Source of the DNA: Solibacillus cecembensis
GTDB lineage: Bacteria; Bacillota; Bacilli; Bacillales_A; Planococcaceae
Direction of reading: 5' to 3'
Assembly (NCBI RefSeq): GCF_001439635.1
Contig: NZ_LMBZ01000007.1
Coordinates: 1-64,000 of the forward strand
Length of the DNA stretch: 64,000 nucleotides
The position numbers were made by a program, and so were the translations under genes. Each line of letters starts with the position of its first letter. Position 1 is the first letter of the stretch. Shown one piece after another: positions 24,823 to 32,941 of this stretch. Under the pieces are notes generated by a model. It made no database searches. It worked only from the letters and a program-made list of their open reading frames with translations, and had not been told where the DNA came from.

Positions 24823-27410
24823 TGAATATTGTTAATAAACTGACCATTAGGCATTTGCAGCAAAACAAGAGACGAACGCTCATAACACTTATCGGTGTTA
24901 TTATTTCAGTTGCAATGGTAACTGCTGTTGCTACGCTTGTTTTTTCTTTTTCGAATTTAATGATTAGGCAAGAGATTACGGAAACAGGGGAGTGGCATGT
25001 CCAGTATCAAAATGTAAATAAGGAACAGCTTGCGGTGATACGAGACGATGACAGGACCCAAACGGTTGCGGTTACTAGGGATCTTGGCTATGCCCCATTG
25101 GAAGGTGGACAAAACCCTAATAAGCCGTATTTGTTTATCAAGGAATTTGATGCACAAGGTTTTAAACAATTCCCAGTTGAATTGAGTAAAGGACGTCTTC
25201 CGCAAACAGATAAGGAAGTGGTTATTTCCGAAACCGTTGCAACAAATGCCAAAGTGAAATACGAAATCGGTGATCGTCTAACTCTTCACGTCGGAGAACG
25301 ATTCGATAAAGAGGGCAAGCATCCATTAGACCAAAGTGAATTGCTACGTAGGTTAGACGGCAAATTAAACGAAACATTGCAACATATAAAGACAAAGGAT
25401 TATAAGGTGGTAGGTGTTATGAAGCAGCCTGTATGGGAAGAGTTTGGAGCTCTAAGCTATACAGTGATTAGCTATGTTGATGAAAACACTATCGGGGGAG
25501 ATAATCGGGTCAATGCTGCACTGATTTTGCAGAAAGTTAATCAGTCATTGATAGCTCACTCAGAAAAGGTGGCCAAGGAAAATCATATCGAATCGGTCCA
25601 ATATAATGACGATGTGCTTCATTATTACGGCGTGTCAAATAGCGATGCCTCGTATAGCATGATGTTCTCATTATCGGCAATCCTTATGGGGGTCATTATA
25701 ATCGGCTCCGTTTCGCTTATATATAATACTTTTGCGATATCTGTTTCGGAACGTTCACGCCATTTAGGTATGCTTGCGAGTGTGGGCGCTACGAAAAGGC
25801 AGAAGAGAAATGCGGTGTTTTTTGAAGGGGTCATCATTGGTTTCATTAGTATTCCCATTGGTATCCTAAGTGGCCTTGCTGGAGTTTGGATCACTTTTTT
25901 GTTCATGGACACCAGGATTCAAGGTGCACTATGGACGAGTGAAAAACTAACCCTCATCGTCATGCCGTTATCACTCTTGATTATCTGTGTTGTTGCGATG
26001 TTGACGATTTTCATTTCAACGTATTTTCCCGCCATCAAAGCATCTAAAATTTCTGCAATTGACGCAATCCGACAAACAAATGATGTGAAGCTTACAAGCA
26101 AAGTGGTGAAAACATCAAAGCTCATTCGTAAATTTTTCGGTATTGAAGCGGAAATAGGATTAAAAAATTTAAAAAGGAACAAACGGAGATACCATGCCAT
26201 CGTATTCTCACTTGTCATTAGTATCGTTTTGTTTTTAACGGTATCATTTTTAACCGCTGGACTGAAACAATCCTTAGAACTGTCTCAGGAAGGTGTCAAT
26301 TATGATATTGAAGTATCGTATAGCAATGGAAAAAAAATAGACGATCAGTTGATTCAATCGATTACATCTTTAGATGGGATAACGGAGTACAACGTGGTTC
26401 ACGAATTGTATAAAAGAGCTTGGATAGATGAAGTGTTCATCGCCAAAGAACTGCAAGAGAAGGTGGAGGAGGATAAAAGTTTACTTCAAGACGGAAAATA
26501 TCCCTACGATATTACGGTTCACGCATTAAACGATGCAAGTTTGCATGATTATGCTAAAATTGTGGGGGTAGATTATAACCAGTTAATGGAACCTGAGCAG
26601 GCCTCCGCAATTGTGATGGATATAATCCATTACAAGGATATGGATAAAGAGAAATATGTGCAAACGAAGGCCGTATTTATGGATGTTGGCCAAACAATCA
26701 GTGTAACCAATATCTATAATGAGGAGGAAGAAACGAGGGTAAACAAAGTGACTATAGCCGCTCTAACAGATCAAGCTCCTATGGGAATGAACCCAATAGG
26801 AATTGGTGGGTTAAATCTCATCGTTTCAGAGCGTGTCGTGAATCGATTGACAGATGAGAACGAAATCGCAAACGTTCAGACATATCTTCATTTGAAAAGT
26901 GCGGAACCGATTAAAACGCAACGGGAAATCGAAGAACTGCATGAAATCAATTTAATTGTTAATAATATATATCAATCTAGAAGAAACGAGGAACAACAGA
27001 TTTTCCTGATGTCTTTCTTTTCTTATGGTTTTATCGTATTAATTTCCGCTATCTCCATTGCGAATATATTCAATACGATTTCGACGGGCTTATCCCTTCG
27101 AAAACGGGAATTTGCAATGCTGAAATCGATTGGTATGACACCAAAAGGTTTTGCGAAAATGCTGAACTATGAATGTTTTTTCTATGGGATTAAATCATTA
27201 TTATTCGGACTTCCTGCTAGTTTCTTTGTGATGGCTCTGATTTATAAGGCATTTACGAACAAATTTAGTTATGGATTCACCTTCCCTTGGTGGAGCATTT
27301 TTTCTGTTATTGTCTCAGTATTTGTCATCATCGGTTTCGCCATGATTTATGCCCATGGGAAAGTAAAGAATGATAATATTATTGATGGATTAAAGCAAGA
27401 GGATATATGA
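24822..27410 (+). CDS. FtsX-like ABC transporter permease
   Basis: An 862-residue permease. An N-terminal helix is followed by a large extracellular region (about 50-280), three helices around 285-420 forming an FtsX domain (SLIYNTFAISVSERSRHLGM), another helix near 465-485, a second extracellular region, and a C-terminal FtsX domain with three helices (NIFNTISTGLSLRKREFAML). The ATG overlaps the ATPase stop. The length exceeds typical BceB proteins (about 650) because both extracellular parts are long. Likely role: export of, or resistance to, a membrane-targeting peptide. Confidence 0.92.
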   Translation: MNIVNKLTIRHLQQNKRRTLITLIGVIISVAMVTAVATLVFSFSNLMIRQEITETGEWHVQYQNVNKEQLAVIRDDDRTQTVAVTRDLGYAPLEGGQNPNKPYLFIKEFDAQGFKQFPVELSKGRLPQTDKEVVISETVATNAKVKYEIGDRLTLHVGERFDKEGKHPLDQSELLRRLDGKLNETLQHIKTKDYKVVGVMKQPVWEEFGALSYTVISYVDENTIGGDNRVNAALILQKVNQSLIAHSEKVAKENHIESVQYNDDVLHYYGVSNSDASYSMMFSLSAILMGVIIIGSVSLIYNTFAISVSERSRHLGMLASVGATKRQKRNAVFFEGVIIGFISIPIGILSGLAGVWITFLFMDTRIQGALWTSEKLTLIVMPLSLLIICVVAMLTIFISTYFPAIKASKISAIDAIRQTNDVKLTSKVVKTSKLIRKFFGIEAEIGLKNLKRNKRRYHAIVFSLVISIVLFLTVSFLTAGLKQSLELSQEGVNYDIEVSYSNGKKIDDQLIQSITSLDGITEYNVVHELYKRAWIDEVFIAKELQEKVEEDKSLLQDGKYPYDITVHALNDASLHDYAKIVGVDYNQLMEPEQASAIVMDIIHYKDMDKEKYVQTKAVFMDVGQTISVTNIYNEEEETRVNKVTIAALTDQAPMGMNPIGIGGLNLIVSERVVNRLTDENEIANVQTYLHLKSAEPIKTQREIEELHEINLIVNNIYQSRRNEEQQIFLMSFFSYGFIVLISAISIANIFNTISTGLSLRKREFAMLKSIGMTPKGFAKMLNYECFFYGIKSLLFGLPASFFVMALIYKAFTNKFSYGFTFPWWSIFSVIVSVFVIIGFAMIYAHGKVKNDNIIDGLKQEDI

Positions 27411-27538
27411 GCGCTTGTTAATGTAACATTACTGAAGAATGTTGAAACAATTCTTTTTGAGTATAGAGGGACTTCTAACTATTTATACGCTGTTTCGATA
27501 TTTTGATATGCTAAATAAAACCGCACTTAAGCATATCA

Positions 27539-27568
27539 CGGTGAACCGTATCATAAGCAAGTGCGGTT
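27539..27568 (+). repeat. 30-base direct repeat, right of the resistance cassette
   Basis: CGGTGAACCGTATCATAAG then CAAGTGCGGTT, 28 of 30 bases as at 21082-21111. Here AACCGCACTT at 27519 also pairs perfectly with AAGTGCGGTT at 27559, so the copy lies in a hairpin. Confidence 0.7.
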
Positions 27569-27577
27569 TATGAGAAG

Positions 27578-27620
27578 AATCACCTAGAACGTTGATGTAA
27601 TAATGTTTTAGGTGGTTTTC
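27578..27620 (+). terminator. Terminator-like hairpin after the ABC operon
   Basis: AATCACCTAGAAC pairs with GTTTTAGGTGGTT, followed by TTCTCT. Modest T-run. Confidence 0.5.
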
Positions 27621-27766
27621 TCTATAGAAAGGAGAGTTTTTAGTTTGATAACACTAAGCTCAATATAAATTAGATTAAATTTGGTATGAAAAGATAACTT
27701 GTTCTGGGTCTCTTTGAACTGCACCCCAATTGTTAGACACAACTAACAAGGAGGTGCAGTTTTTCT

Positions 27767-28279
27767 ATGGCTAAAATTAGTGCAGAAGAAAAATTAGCAG
27801 CGATTCAAAGATATGTAAATGGAAAAGAAAGTTCAAGAACAGTAGCGGCAGATATAGGTGTGTCCCATCGTTACCTATTAACTTGGGTAAAACAATATAA
27901 ATACAATGGCGTAGAAGCTTTTGTAAGACAATATACAAATTATACGAAAGAGTTTAAACTAGATGTACTTAACTATATGATTGAACACGGTACGTCCTTA
28001 CACGAAACAGCAGCTATTTTTTATATAGCAGCTACTTCATCGATACGAAGTTGGAAAAAACAACTTGAAACACAAGGAAAGGATGCCCTTCAATCAAAGA
28101 AAAAGGGGCGTCCATCCATGAAAAAAGAATCGAATAAACCATCAAAACAAGCATCAGCTGCAGGCTCTACAGAAGCACTCCAGGCAGAAATTAACCGTTT
28201 ACGTATGGAAAATGAGTACTTAAAAAAGTTGAATGCCTTAGTTCAAAACAAGGACAACTCACCAAGGAAGACAAAGTAA
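27767..28279 (+). CDS. IS150-like transposase OrfA
   Basis: A 170-residue protein. It has two helix-turn-helix units (EEKLAAIQRYVNGKESSRTV and EFKLDVLNYMIEHGTSLHET) and a C-terminal leucine-zipper-like helix (EALQAEINRLRMENEYLKKL). It carries the element's DNA-binding function. The slippery run for -1 frameshifting into OrfB lies in codons for YLKK, so the transposase would be made as an OrfAB fusion if OrfB were intact. Confidence 0.85.
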   Translation: MAKISAEEKLAAIQRYVNGKESSRTVAADIGVSHRYLLTWVKQYKYNGVEAFVRQYTNYTKEFKLDVLNYMIEHGTSLHETAAIFYIAATSSIRSWKKQLETQGKDALQSKKKGRPSMKKESNKPSKQASAAGSTEALQAEINRLRMENEYLKKLNALVQNKDNSPRKTK

Positions 28280-29121
28280 AGGTCATCTATGAATTAAGGC
28301 ATAAATACTCGGTGAAGGCGCTTGTGGTATTCGCGCAGATTCCACGTAGCACGTATTATGATATCGTAAAGAAAATGAATCGCCCTGATCTAGATGCCGA
28401 TTTAAAAGCTGAAATACAAACTATTTACGACGAACATGAAGGTCGTTACGGCTACCGTCGCATTCGTGATGAACTGGCGAATCGTGGGCAAAAAGTGAAT
28501 CATAAAAAGGTTCAACGCATCATGAAAGAGCTAAGGTTAAAGTGCTTAGTACGTATGAAAAAATAAAAATCCTATAAAGGTACAGTCGGCAAAATTGCAC
28601 CGAATATTTTAGACCGTAACTTTAGAGCAGAAGCACCAAATGAGAAATGGGTAACGGATATCACAGAGTTTAAATTATTCGGATAAAAGCTTTATTTATC
28701 GCCTGTTATAGATTTATTTAATGGCGAGATTATCACGTATACAATTGGCTCAAGGCCGACCTTTTCGCTTGTATCAGATATGTTTGAAAAGGCTTTAGAA
28801 TGCTTACCAGAAGACCAACAGCTACTGATGCATTCTGATCAGGGCTGGCATTATCAAATGAAACAATATCGCCATGCCCTTCAATCCAGAGGAATTGTGC
28901 AAAGTATATCTCGTAAAGGCAACTGTTACGATAACTCAGTGATGGAGAATTTCTTTGGCATACTGAAATCCGAACTCCTCTACTTGAAGGAATTTGAAAG
29001 TGTAGAGCATTTTAAAATAGAACTAGAAAAATATATCAAATATTACAACACAAAACGGATAAAGGCAAAATTAAAAATGAGCCCGATACAATATCGAACT
29101 CATGCCCAAATAGCTGCCTGA
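28229..29121 (+). pseudogene. IS150-like transposase OrfB with two internal stops
   Basis: The reading frame begins at the slippery site and encodes the rve-type DDE catalytic domain. All three catalytic residues are recognisable: Asp in WVTDITEF, Asp in LMHSDQGWHYQ and Glu in NSVMENFFG. The frame is interrupted by TAA at 28564-28566 and again at 28684-28686. The remaining sequence is well preserved, so inactivation looks recent. Confidence 0.85.
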
Positions 29122-29176
29122 AATAACCGTGTCTAACTTTTAGGGGTCACTTCACCCAAAAGGTGCATTATAATTT

Positions 29177-29401
29177 TTGGATTTTGAATCCTTGAAGAAA
29201 AATAGAGATAATGGAAAACGAATTTATTATGCAGGAATAAAAATCACACCGCTTTTGGATGAGGGGAAATGGACTTTCCAATTAATATTTAAAAATAAAA
29301 TAATTGATTCTAAAGAAGTTGTATATAAGCTTTATAAGAGTGGTTATTGTAGGGATTGTAATTTAACTCAAAATTATGTAAATTTCAACTTAAAAATATA
29401 A
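29177..29401 (+). CDS. Hypothetical protein, 74 residues, possibly 5'-truncated by the IS
   Basis: The frame opens with TTG directly after the IS right end and has no clear ribosome site. The product (DFESLKKNRDNGKRIYYAGI ...) is soluble and lysine-rich with a CRDC motif near the end. It may be the 3' remainder of a gene cut by the IS. No family recognised. Confidence 0.35.
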   Translation: MDFESLKKNRDNGKRIYYAGIKITPLLDEGKWTFQLIFKNKIIDSKEVVYKLYKSGYCRDCNLTQNYVNFNLKI

Positions 29402-29466
29402 AGGTTTAATGATTTAAATTGAGTTTGTAATATATTATATTTGCAAAGGGTGTGAAAGTTTTTCTT

Positions 29467-29647
29467 ATGAATAAAAATAGTAATATTACTTCATGCTTTA
29501 TAGTAGTATACTTTGGTTTTTTTTTTTGTTTTATCAAAAATATTTGCATTTTCAACTATTTCTAATTATATTATATGTATCGTAGGTGGAATAATTTCCT
29601 TTATTTTGCATAATTATATTAAGATTAAAGTGAAGAAAATTAAATAG
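29467..29647 (+). pseudogene. Small membrane protein with poly-T frameshift
   Basis: ATG at 29467 opens MNKNSNITSCFIVVYFGF; at a run of T residues (29517-29528) the frame shifts, and the other frame continues SKIFAFSTISNYIICIVGG and a basic KIKVKKIK end. Probably one two-helix protein with a slippage mutation. Confidence 0.35.
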
Positions 29648-29827
29648 ATAATAGCATATAAGACTTCTATGGGTTCATATAAACCAGGTCCACATTTAAT
29701 TTTGAGCGCCTGGTCATTTTTATTTTTAGAAAAAAAGTTATAATGTCCAAAAAAAATTTGCCACCTAATGGCGACTACGCAGTTTTAAAATTAATTATTA
29801 CTCATCGTTCGGTTGCTAAAAAAATTC

Positions 29828-29873
29828 GAAGCCCGCCGTTACTGTTTAATAGCAGTAGTGGCGGGCTTTTTGC
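29828..29873. terminator. Bidirectional terminator
   Basis: AAGCCCGCCGTTACTG pairs with CAGTAGTGGCGGGCTT with one mismatch. A T-run follows on the plus strand (TTTTTGCG) and AATTTTTTT on the minus strand, where it ends the immunity-like gene. Confidence 0.8.
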
Positions 29874-29896
29874 GTTTACATTTTTAATTACTGAAG

Positions 29897-30481
29897 TTAG
29901 CTTAAAGGTTCATCATAAAAAGTATCAAAAATACCTTTATAATTCATTTTTAGGTTTTTAATATTTATAGGATCTGTAGAAAGTATATCGATTACGTCCC
30001 CAGTTGATCCAAAATAAATTAAATACTTACTCGTGACAATAAAAAATACAGCATTAGAGGCACGTCTATTTTTGTTGAGAAGCGCATCTATTGTATATAA
30101 AATGATGTCATTTACTGCTACATCTTTTATTAATGCAATCTTACCAAAGCCTTCATAAAGATCAAACTCTTCACTTGTAAGTTTATATTCCTTCCAATTA
30201 ACTATGCGTATACGCTTGGATAAGTTAAGAGGGATGTATTTCTTATTATTGTCGTATTCTAAAGAAATAAATAGATCAACAGTGGGGTCATCCAGTGTGA
30301 GGTCATTAATAAACTTTCGAATCCCTTCCACTCGAACTTCTCTAAAATAATCCGTTAAGAATCGAACACGGTTTTCCATTGGTGCATTAAAATACATTGA
30401 AGAACTCCACGGTTCAGTAATGAGAACCCCAGACTTAGTATGAATAGATTTAGTCGCCAATCCTATTGAGGTTTTTATCAT
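29897..30481 (-). CDS. Candidate immunity protein for the Ntox21-like toxin
   Basis: A 194-residue soluble protein. The ATG at 30481 is preferred to the longer frame because AGGAG lies 8-9 bases upstream and the extra residues fall inside the toxin gene. It starts MIKTSIGLATKSIHTKSG and has SSMYFNAPMENRVRFLTDYF and a C-terminal TSKYLIYFGSTGDVIDI; no enzyme motif is seen. It overlaps the toxin gene's end by 32 bases on the same strand, the usual order for toxin then immunity. The role is inferred from that arrangement. Confidence 0.6.
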   Translation of the reverse strand: MIKTSIGLATKSIHTKSGVLITEPWSSSMYFNAPMENRVRFLTDYFREVRVEGIRKFINDLTLDDPTVDLFISLEYDNNKKYIPLNLSKRIRIVNWKEYKLTSEEFDLYEGFGKIALIKDVAVNDIILYTIDALLNKNRRASNAVFFIVTSKYLIYFGSTGDVIDILSTDPINIKNLKMNYKGIFDTFYDEPLS

Positions 30482-30923
30482 ATTTACCACTCCTAGTGTC
30501 TTTTGAACATAGTATTCCAGGTGAAGAGGCACCTTTCCAAGCTCCACCGATATGACTATTCATATCACGAGATATATATTCAGGTCCATTTGTTTTTTTG
30601 TTTCTGAAAATTGCAGCTTTACCACATTTCTCTGATATTTTACTATAACCGAGTTTACTTGCAGCATTCCCTGCTTCTTCATCTGTCTTATATTCTTCTA
30701 CTTGATATTCTTCTACAATAACACCTTCATCTGATGTTTCTAACTCTTTTATTATCTCGAGTGCTTTCAAATCATACTCACTTTGTGAGTCTACTTCCAT
30801 TTGGATAGCATTGGTAGAGTACAGAAACTCTCCTTCTTTTGCACTTGCAAAAGGAACTGAAATAGTAGTGCTGAATAAAACTAAAAGACTTAATAAAGTA
30901 AAAACTCTTTTCATTTTCTTCAT
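30450..30923 (-). CDS. Secreted toxin with Ntox21-like C-terminal domain
   Basis: A 157-residue protein starting after GGAGG. A signal peptide spans about 1-28 (FTLLSLLVLFSTTISVPF, cleavage in ASA). An acidic linker (30-85) leads to a C-terminal domain (86-157) with GYSKISEKCGKAAIFRNKK, YISRDMNSHIGGAWKGA and TRSGKYDKNLNRIGD. This ending closely resembles the toxin C-terminal domain called Ntox21, a predicted RNase found at the tips of polymorphic toxins. Here it is on a short standalone secreted protein without LXG, WXG or PT repeats. The immunity-like gene overlaps its end. Confidence 0.7.
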   Translation of the reverse strand: MKKMKRVFTLLSLLVLFSTTISVPFASAKEGEFLYSTNAIQMEVDSQSEYDLKALEIIKELETSDEGVIVEEYQVEEYKTDEEAGNAASKLGYSKISEKCGKAAIFRNKKTNGPEYISRDMNSHIGGAWKGASSPGILCSKDTRSGKYDKNLNRIGD

Positions 30924-31104
30924 TCTTAAATACCTCCAAAATTATATTTTTGTAGAACAAGAATCTATTATTACACATACTTACAGTTAAATATAATTAT
31001 ATTTGTAATTTAATACCAGGTACCTATTAGATTAAGCTCCGAAGTCATTTTTAAGTAGACTGAAAAAAGTAATAAATGTTTGTTGCATTTTGTCGGCAAT
31101 AGGG

Positions 31105-31161
31105 CCAAAAAGAAATTTTGCCACCTTTTATAGATTACTCACTCTTTATATTGTAAATTTT
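31105..31161 (+). repeat. Leader/promoter-like repeat, copy B
   Basis: CCAAAAAGAAATTTTGCC, ACCTTTTATAGATTAC and TTTATATTGTAAATTTT. It precedes the broken small gene at 31181 near the right end of island 1, as copy C (46072-46127) does in island 2. Confidence 0.6.
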
Positions 31162-31180
31162 ATGTAAAGGGGGTGAGGTA

Positions 31181-31325
31181 ATGCATAAGTATAAAATAAC
31201 ACTCGATGATGGCAGCATAATGGAATTTGAAAGCGAATCGTATTTACCAGAGGGTTAATCCAAATGGAGTTTGGGGAATCGAAATTAATGGTCAAACGTA
31301 TACAGCAAAAGAATATCTTTCATAA
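31181..31325 (+). pseudogene. Small island right-end gene, frameshifted
   Basis: Starts MHKYKITLDDGSIMEFESES after GGGGGTGAG, reaches a TAA near 31257, and continues in another frame as VNPNGVWGIEINGQTYTAKE YLS. A related, also broken, gene lies at the matching place in island 2 (46146-46352). A terminator hairpin follows at about 31330-31375. Confidence 0.5.
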
Positions 31326-31439
31326 AAAATAGCTTTCCACAATTATTCTGTGGAGGGCTTATTTTTATTTCGCACTATAATCTTGTCGTCTCAATTCACT
31401 GCAGGGTATTTTAAATGAAACTATGAGTTTTAAAGTAAT

Positions 31440-31584
31440 TCGTCACGTATCCGTCACGCAACAGTAAAAATGATTCAATATCAGGTGTAATTTATGGAAT
31501 AAAAAAAGCTGAAAACCCTTATTAATAAAGGCTTTCAGCGTGATGGTCCCGGCTGGTCTCGAACCAGCGAACCCACCTTGTCGA
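31440..31584 (-). repeat. tRNA-Val-derived attachment-like repeat, copy 2 (junction of islands 1 and 2)
   Basis: Contains CGTCACGTATCCGTCACGC, the tRNA terminator hairpin and the tRNA-Val 3' half ending CACCTTGTCGA. Compared with the full tRNA it has CCCGGCTGG for CCCGACTGG and a one-base loss in the variable-loop region, so it is drifting. It lacks the tRNA 5' half. Confidence 0.8.
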
Positions 31585-32069
31585 ATTTATCTGGCTAAAT
31601 AAACCGAGTTTAATTAAATTCAAATAAGTTAAAAAAACCTGATTTAATAAGGTTTTTTAGGCAGGTAAAATCAATTCAGTCAAATAAAATTATCACAAAA
31701 AATTAATTCTGCGGACAAATTGCGGACAAAAGAGTAAACAGGTGGTCTGTATTACTCTTTTTTTGTTTATCTGTATTATCTGTATTCAAATGTAAGTTTT
31801 ATGTATTAATTAAACATTTTAATTATTTTTATAGCCCCTATATCGTGGGAGAGGGGTTATGGTAGGTGCTTAGATCAAGAAGGATAAAGTAACTAAATCA
31901 ACCAAGTTAAACCCAGTGAACCTTGAATGATTAAGTCTAATTTATCAAGACTTTAAACAATTCTAAAAACAACTGTGTTAAATATAATTAACTCAAGTAA
32001 ATAATTGTGTGAGCATTTTGGAGAGCAAGTGATCTGCTTCAAATAACTCAAAGTGAATTATATTTTATT
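31585..32069. other. Island 2 left-end noncoding region
   Basis: No credible gene. Holds the GCGGACAAA tandem pair near 31710-31730, which read on the minus strand ends SAICPQN before a stop and could be an integrase tail, and the left-end repeat at 32009-32038. Confidence 0.4.
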
Positions 32070-32330
32070 GTCGTAACATTTAAAAAGGATTGGAAATACA
32101 CATATCCAGCGCGTGGCTCAGAATTATGGAAGAAACTTTATAAAGAACGTACTGCAGTAGAACGCGTCAATGCCTATTTAAAATAATACTTTCAATTAAA
32201 TAACATCCGTCACCGAACAGGTTAAAAAGTAAAACTACATTTCAACCTGGTGACGTATATTTATAATGCCTGTAAATTGGCGGTGGATCGAATGAATGCC
32301 TTATTACAAACACAGAACGAAGCTGCATAA
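32070..32330 (+). pseudogene. Transposase C-terminal remnant (DDE type)
   Basis: The frame reads FKKDWKYTYPARGSELWKKL, YKERTAVERVNAYLK, stop, YFQLNNIRHRTG, stop, KVKLHFNLVTYIYNACKLAV. The RTAVERVNAYLK block with RHRTG is typical of IS4/IS5/IS1182-type transposase ends. The N-terminal two-thirds are missing and two stops interrupt the rest. Confidence 0.7.
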
Positions 32331-32729
32331 TTTTTTTAAAACGTAAGTTTTCACACAGGAGAAGTCTAAGATTTTAAAAAAGATGATTTATGAAATTGAT
32401 TCATGTAAATAATTATAATTTTAAACCCTTTCGTTGAAACGAAAGCGTTTTTTAATATTTGCACAATTGCACGGAATAAGATTATGGACTTATCTAAATT
32501 GTTTTCGAAGTAAAGATGAAAACGAAGAAACGTCATAAAGTATCACACCAATACCTATGAACATTAATATCATACTGAACTTTCTCAAATCGTACGATTC
32601 TTTTTACATCTCTTTGTAATATTCTGTCGTCACAACAGACCACACAAGAAACGATACTTTTATTGCTATATAGGTCTTTAGACAGTTGAGCTATTTCCGC
32701 CTTTCTTGTAATATATGGTTATAATTGAA
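32331..32729. other. Intergenic stretch, no gene seen
   Basis: AT-rich sequence between the transposase remnant and the first Fur box. A hairpin-like CCTTTCGTTGAAACGAAAG lies near 32425. No supported gene. Confidence 0.4.
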
Positions 32730-32748
32730 AATGATAATCATTATCAAT
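32730..32748. promoter_or_regulatory. Fur box 1
   Basis: AATGATAATCATTATCAAT, matching the classic 19-base Fur operator GATAATGATAATCATTATC in 16 or more positions over its core GATAATCATTATC. It lies about 200 bases before asbA. Confidence 0.85.
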
Positions 32749-32851
32749 GTCAACGCTTAGCTATTAATCTACTATCACACTTTAAATTTTTTATTTTCTT
32801 TTAATTACCAGTAAGGTGTTTTATTTGTCAGCAACAAATTTCTTATTATTT

Positions 32852-32871
32852 GTCTTTCTAATTAGAAAGAC
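32852..32871. promoter_or_regulatory. Perfect 20-base palindrome between the Fur boxes
   Basis: GTCTTTC TAATTA GAAAGAC is fully self-complementary and sits 17 bases before Fur box 2. It may be an operator for a second regulator or overlap the asb promoter; no known consensus is claimed. Confidence 0.5.
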
Positions 32872-32888
32872 TAATTTTTTTAACAACA

Positions 32889-32907
32889 AATGATAATCAT
32901 TATCATT
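32889..32907. promoter_or_regulatory. Fur box 2, just before asbA
   Basis: AATGATAATCATTATCATT is an almost ideal Fur operator, 35 bases before the asbA start codon. Binding here would block transcription of the petrobactin operon when iron is plentiful. Confidence 0.92.
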
Positions 32908-32941
32908 TGTTAGAGGGCTCTGTGAAAGGATGGTTAATTAC

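Larger units (their letters stand above)
27715..29154 (+). mobile_element. IS3-family (IS150-like) insertion sequence, inactivated
   Basis: A 1440-base element. Left inverted end TGAACTGCACCCC... (27715-27740) and right end ...GGGGTCACTTCA (29129-29154) match imperfectly when inverted, sharing the inner GTTAGACAC. It contains orfA, the slippery A AAA AAG at 28222-28228 and orfB in the -1 frame, as in IS3 relatives. Two stop codons break orfB. No clear target duplication is seen (CTT on the left, CCC on the right). Confidence 0.85.
14252..31584. mobile_element. Island 1 between tRNA-Val partial repeats (decayed integrative element)
   Basis: The segment lies between copies 1 and 2 of the tRNA-Val 3'-half repeat. 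Its cargo is accessory: bacteriocin-like and toxin-like genes, a VanZ/two-component/ABC resistance cassette, a TSUP transporter, an IS and many small or broken genes. No intact integrase, conjugation or phage structural gene is present. Sequence just inside the left end (14389-14418) recurs just inside the left end of island 2 (32009-32038); it may be recombinase arm sites or an integrase tail. Element boundaries are inferred from the repeats only. Confidence 0.6.
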
